DNA of 64,000 bases from NCBI GenBank assembly GCA_038110465.1, contig JAYNJU010000002.1:124001-188000 (forward strand). Reading direction: 5' to 3'. The stretch is from Marisimplicoccus sp038110465. GTDB taxonomy: Bacteria; Bacteroidota; Bacteroidia; Flavobacteriales; Flavobacteriaceae. Both the position numbers and the translations under genes were made by a program. Of the stretch, positions 62,586-64,000 are shown one piece after another (the first letter of the stretch is position 1; each line of letters begins with the position of its first letter). The notes under the pieces were generated by a model. That model worked only from the letters and a program-made list of their open reading frames with translations. It ran no database searches and had not been told where the DNA came from.

Positions 62586-63306
62586 GGTTATTCTTATTTT
62601 TTTTCTATTTATAAGTTCATGTATTAATTCATATGAAGAGCCAGTTAACTTTAAAGAAGATAATCCCCATCAGAGTTTGAATATTCAAGAACAAGAAACA
62701 AATCAAAATAATAATTCAGAATATAGTTTTCTTGCCTTGGGAGATAGTTACACTATTGGGGAAGGTGTTTTAGAAGAAGAAAGATGGCCAAATCAGTTTG
62801 TAAATGTTGCATATGAAAGTGGTGTAGATATTGAAAAACCTGATATAATTGCAATGACTGGATGGAAATCTTATGAATTAATAAATGCTATAGACCAAAC
62901 TAATTTTATTAAAAAATATGATTATGTATCATTGCTAATAGGTGTAAACAATCAGTATAATTCTAGACCAATAGATGAATTTGAAAGTGATTTAGAAAAA
63001 CTAGCTATAAAAATTAAAAATTTAAAAACTAATACGGGTAATACTATTATAATTTCAATTCCCGATTGGGGATCCTCTCCTTTTGGAAAAACTTTTGATA
63101 GAGAAAAAATAAGCTATGAAATTAACCAATTTAATTTAAGTCTTGAAAATTTTGCAAATAGAAATAACTTTAAGTACGTGGATATAACTGAAATTTCCAG
63201 AAAAGCTTTATTTGAAAAGAGTTTAATTGCCAGCGATAGTTTGCATCCAAGCGGAAAAATGTATTTAGAGTGGGCAGAAAAAATTTTTGAAACATGGATA
63301 AATTGA
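62575..63306 (+). CDS. SGNH/GDSL-family hydrolase, lipoprotein
   Basis: 243 residues with a lipoprotein signal (ILIFFLFISSC). SGNH block I (FLALGDSYTIGEGV, nucleophile Ser), block III (LLIGVNNQYNSR, oxyanion Asn) and block V (SDSLHPSGKMY, catalytic Asp and His) are intact. The protein is likely an esterase or lipase anchored in the envelope; its substrate is unknown. It overlaps rpe at the start and kynU at the end, so the three genes probably form an operon. Confidence 0.9.
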   Translation: MKFKVILIFFLFISSCINSYEEPVNFKEDNPHQSLNIQEQETNQNNNSEYSFLALGDSYTIGEGVLEEERWPNQFVNVAYESGVDIEKPDIIAMTGWKSYELINAIDQTNFIKKYDYVSLLIGVNNQYNSRPIDEFESDLEKLAIKIKNLKTNTGNTIIISIPDWGSSPFGKTFDREKISYEINQFNLSLENFANRNNFKYVDITEISRKALFEKSLIASDSLHPSGKMYLEWAEKIFETWIN

Positions 63307-64000
63307 GAGAAATAGCAATAAAGCTTGACTCATCTGATAAACTTTCTGATTTCAGAAAAAAATTTGTAATACCAAATGATTTAATTTATTTTGATGGAAA
63401 TTCACTTGGGCCACTTTCAAAAAATACAGCAGATACTTTAAATGATACTATTCATAATGATTGGGGTAAAAATCTAATTTCTAGTTGGAATGAAAAGTGG
63501 ATAAATCTACCCAATCAAATTTCTTCAAAAATATCTTTAATTTTAAAATGTGATGATAATGAGATTTATGTTGGAGGATCTACATCAAATAATCTTTATA
63601 AGGTTTTAAAAAGCATTTTAAATACTAATAAAGAAATTGATACAATTATAACTGATAGTCTTAATTTTCCTTCAGACATATACATATGCGAGGGTATAAG
63701 TAAAGATTTTAAAATTGATTTCAAAATACTTAATTATAAAAACAAATATATTCCTGATATATATGAGCTGGAATCATTAATAAAAGTGAATAAAAGTATA
63801 GTTGTTTTATCTCATGTAGCCTATAAATCGTCTTACAGGTATCCAATTAAAAGACTTAATCAATTTTGTAAAAAGAATGAATCAATAATAATCTGGGATT
63901 TGAGTCATTCAATAGGTGCAATTGATATTGATATGAGGCAAGATGAGACAGAATTTGCAATAGGATGTACATATAAATTTCTAAATGGAGGCCCTGGATC
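63294..64000 (+). CDS. kynU: Kynureninase (3' partial)
   Basis: The ATG at 63294 overlaps the end of the SGNH hydrolase by 13 nt, and the frame stays open to the window end (235 complete codons). LIYFDGNSLGPLSKNT near residue 30 is the kynureninase signature. SSWNEKWINLP, ILKCDDNEIYVGGSTSNNL and IIWDLSHSIGAIDIDM with the PLP-binding Asp follow, and the last visible residues, TYKFLNGGPG, include the Lys that holds PLP. The enzyme cleaves kynurenine to anthranilate and alanine, or 3-hydroxykynurenine on the way to NAD. Confidence 0.93.
   Translation, partial: MDKLREIAIKLDSSDKLSDFRKKFVIPNDLIYFDGNSLGPLSKNTADTLNDTIHNDWGKNLISSWNEKWINLPNQISSKISLILKCDDNEIYVGGSTSNNLYKVLKSILNTNKEIDTIITDSLNFPSDIYICEGISKDFKIDFKILNYKNKYIPDIYELESLIKVNKSIVVLSHVAYKSSYRYPIKRLNQFCKKNESIIIWDLSHSIGAIDIDMRQDETEFAIGCTYKFLNGGPG

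Overview
The window is a strongly AT-rich, tightly packed chromosomal segment from a member of the Bacteroidota, most likely a marine or streamlined Flavobacteriia/Flavobacteriales. Supporting signs are the Bacteroidota promoter signature (TTTG about 17-22 nt before TAnnTTTG) upstream of many genes, almost no Shine-Dalgarno sequences, many TTG starts, a short RpoD without region 1.1, a SusC/SusD pair, a TamL-type lipoprotein and several families typical of the group (DUF5683, DUF3810, DUF349, DUF3089). A run of exactly 100 N (47181-47280) shows that this is a scaffolded assembly. The species cannot be named from the sequence alone.

Layout. 1-924: 3' part of an OmpA protein with thrombospondin type-3 repeats. 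921-3412 (-): Tat-exported Gfo/Idh/MocA oxidoreductase and a DUF3089 lipoprotein. 3434-5732: periplasmic Cu/Zn superoxide dismutase, an atypical PlsC-like acyltransferase and OxyR. 5794-5997: two proline tRNAs. 6028-12487: unknown protein, PQQ-type sugar dehydrogenase, FtsB/DivIC, ParA, ParB, DUF5683 and signal peptidase I. 12484-17285 (-): TPR membrane protein, RibH, small membrane protein, MutL and two rhomboid proteases. 17334-18720: RecF and a DciA-like protein, convergent with Ndk. 19223-22213: NrnA, a cyclophilin-FKBP lipoprotein and DUF3810. 22291-26586: two secreted amidohydrolases. 26645-32180: SpoT, Fur-like regulator, PurA and an OstA/LptA-like protein. 32267-37311: TPR protein, DUF368, AroE and DUF349. 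37314-38307 (-): Def and RuvX. 38388-43816: TsaC, CCA-adding-type enzyme, CtaA, a PRiA4_ORF3-like protein and UvrB. 43864-45597 (-): Hsp20 and SucC. 45675-46883: LysA. 46984-53158: a secreted protein cut by the gap, then a SusC-SusD-lipoprotein operon. 53226-63306: RlmB, TamL, fructose-bisphosphate aldolase, AccD, S15, PNPase, RpoD, Rpe and an SGNH hydrolase. 63294-64000: 5' part of kynureninase.

Most of this is core metabolism, genome maintenance and envelope biogenesis. Genes sit in operons with 1-17 nt overlaps, and convergent genes share stop-codon bases. No CRISPR array, insertion sequence, prophage, defence island or biosynthetic cluster is visible. No stretch over 300 bases lacks a gene. 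The most accessory-looking part is the SusC/SusD locus, whose codon choice differs visibly from its neighbours.

The more interesting signals are: promoters whose -7 box lies only 3-7 nt before the start codon (sodC, ndk, nrnA, sucC, rlmB, rpoD), implying leaderless or nearly leaderless mRNAs; a MutL without the endonuclease motifs; an AccD without its zinc ribbon; a PlsC-like enzyme with altered catalytic boxes; amidohydrolases in which only one of three domains keeps the HxH motif; a dual-family immunophilin; a near-identical 45-nt repeat in the DUF349 gene; and the uncharacterised third lipoprotein of the SusCD operon. I see no clear evidence for a wholly new system.
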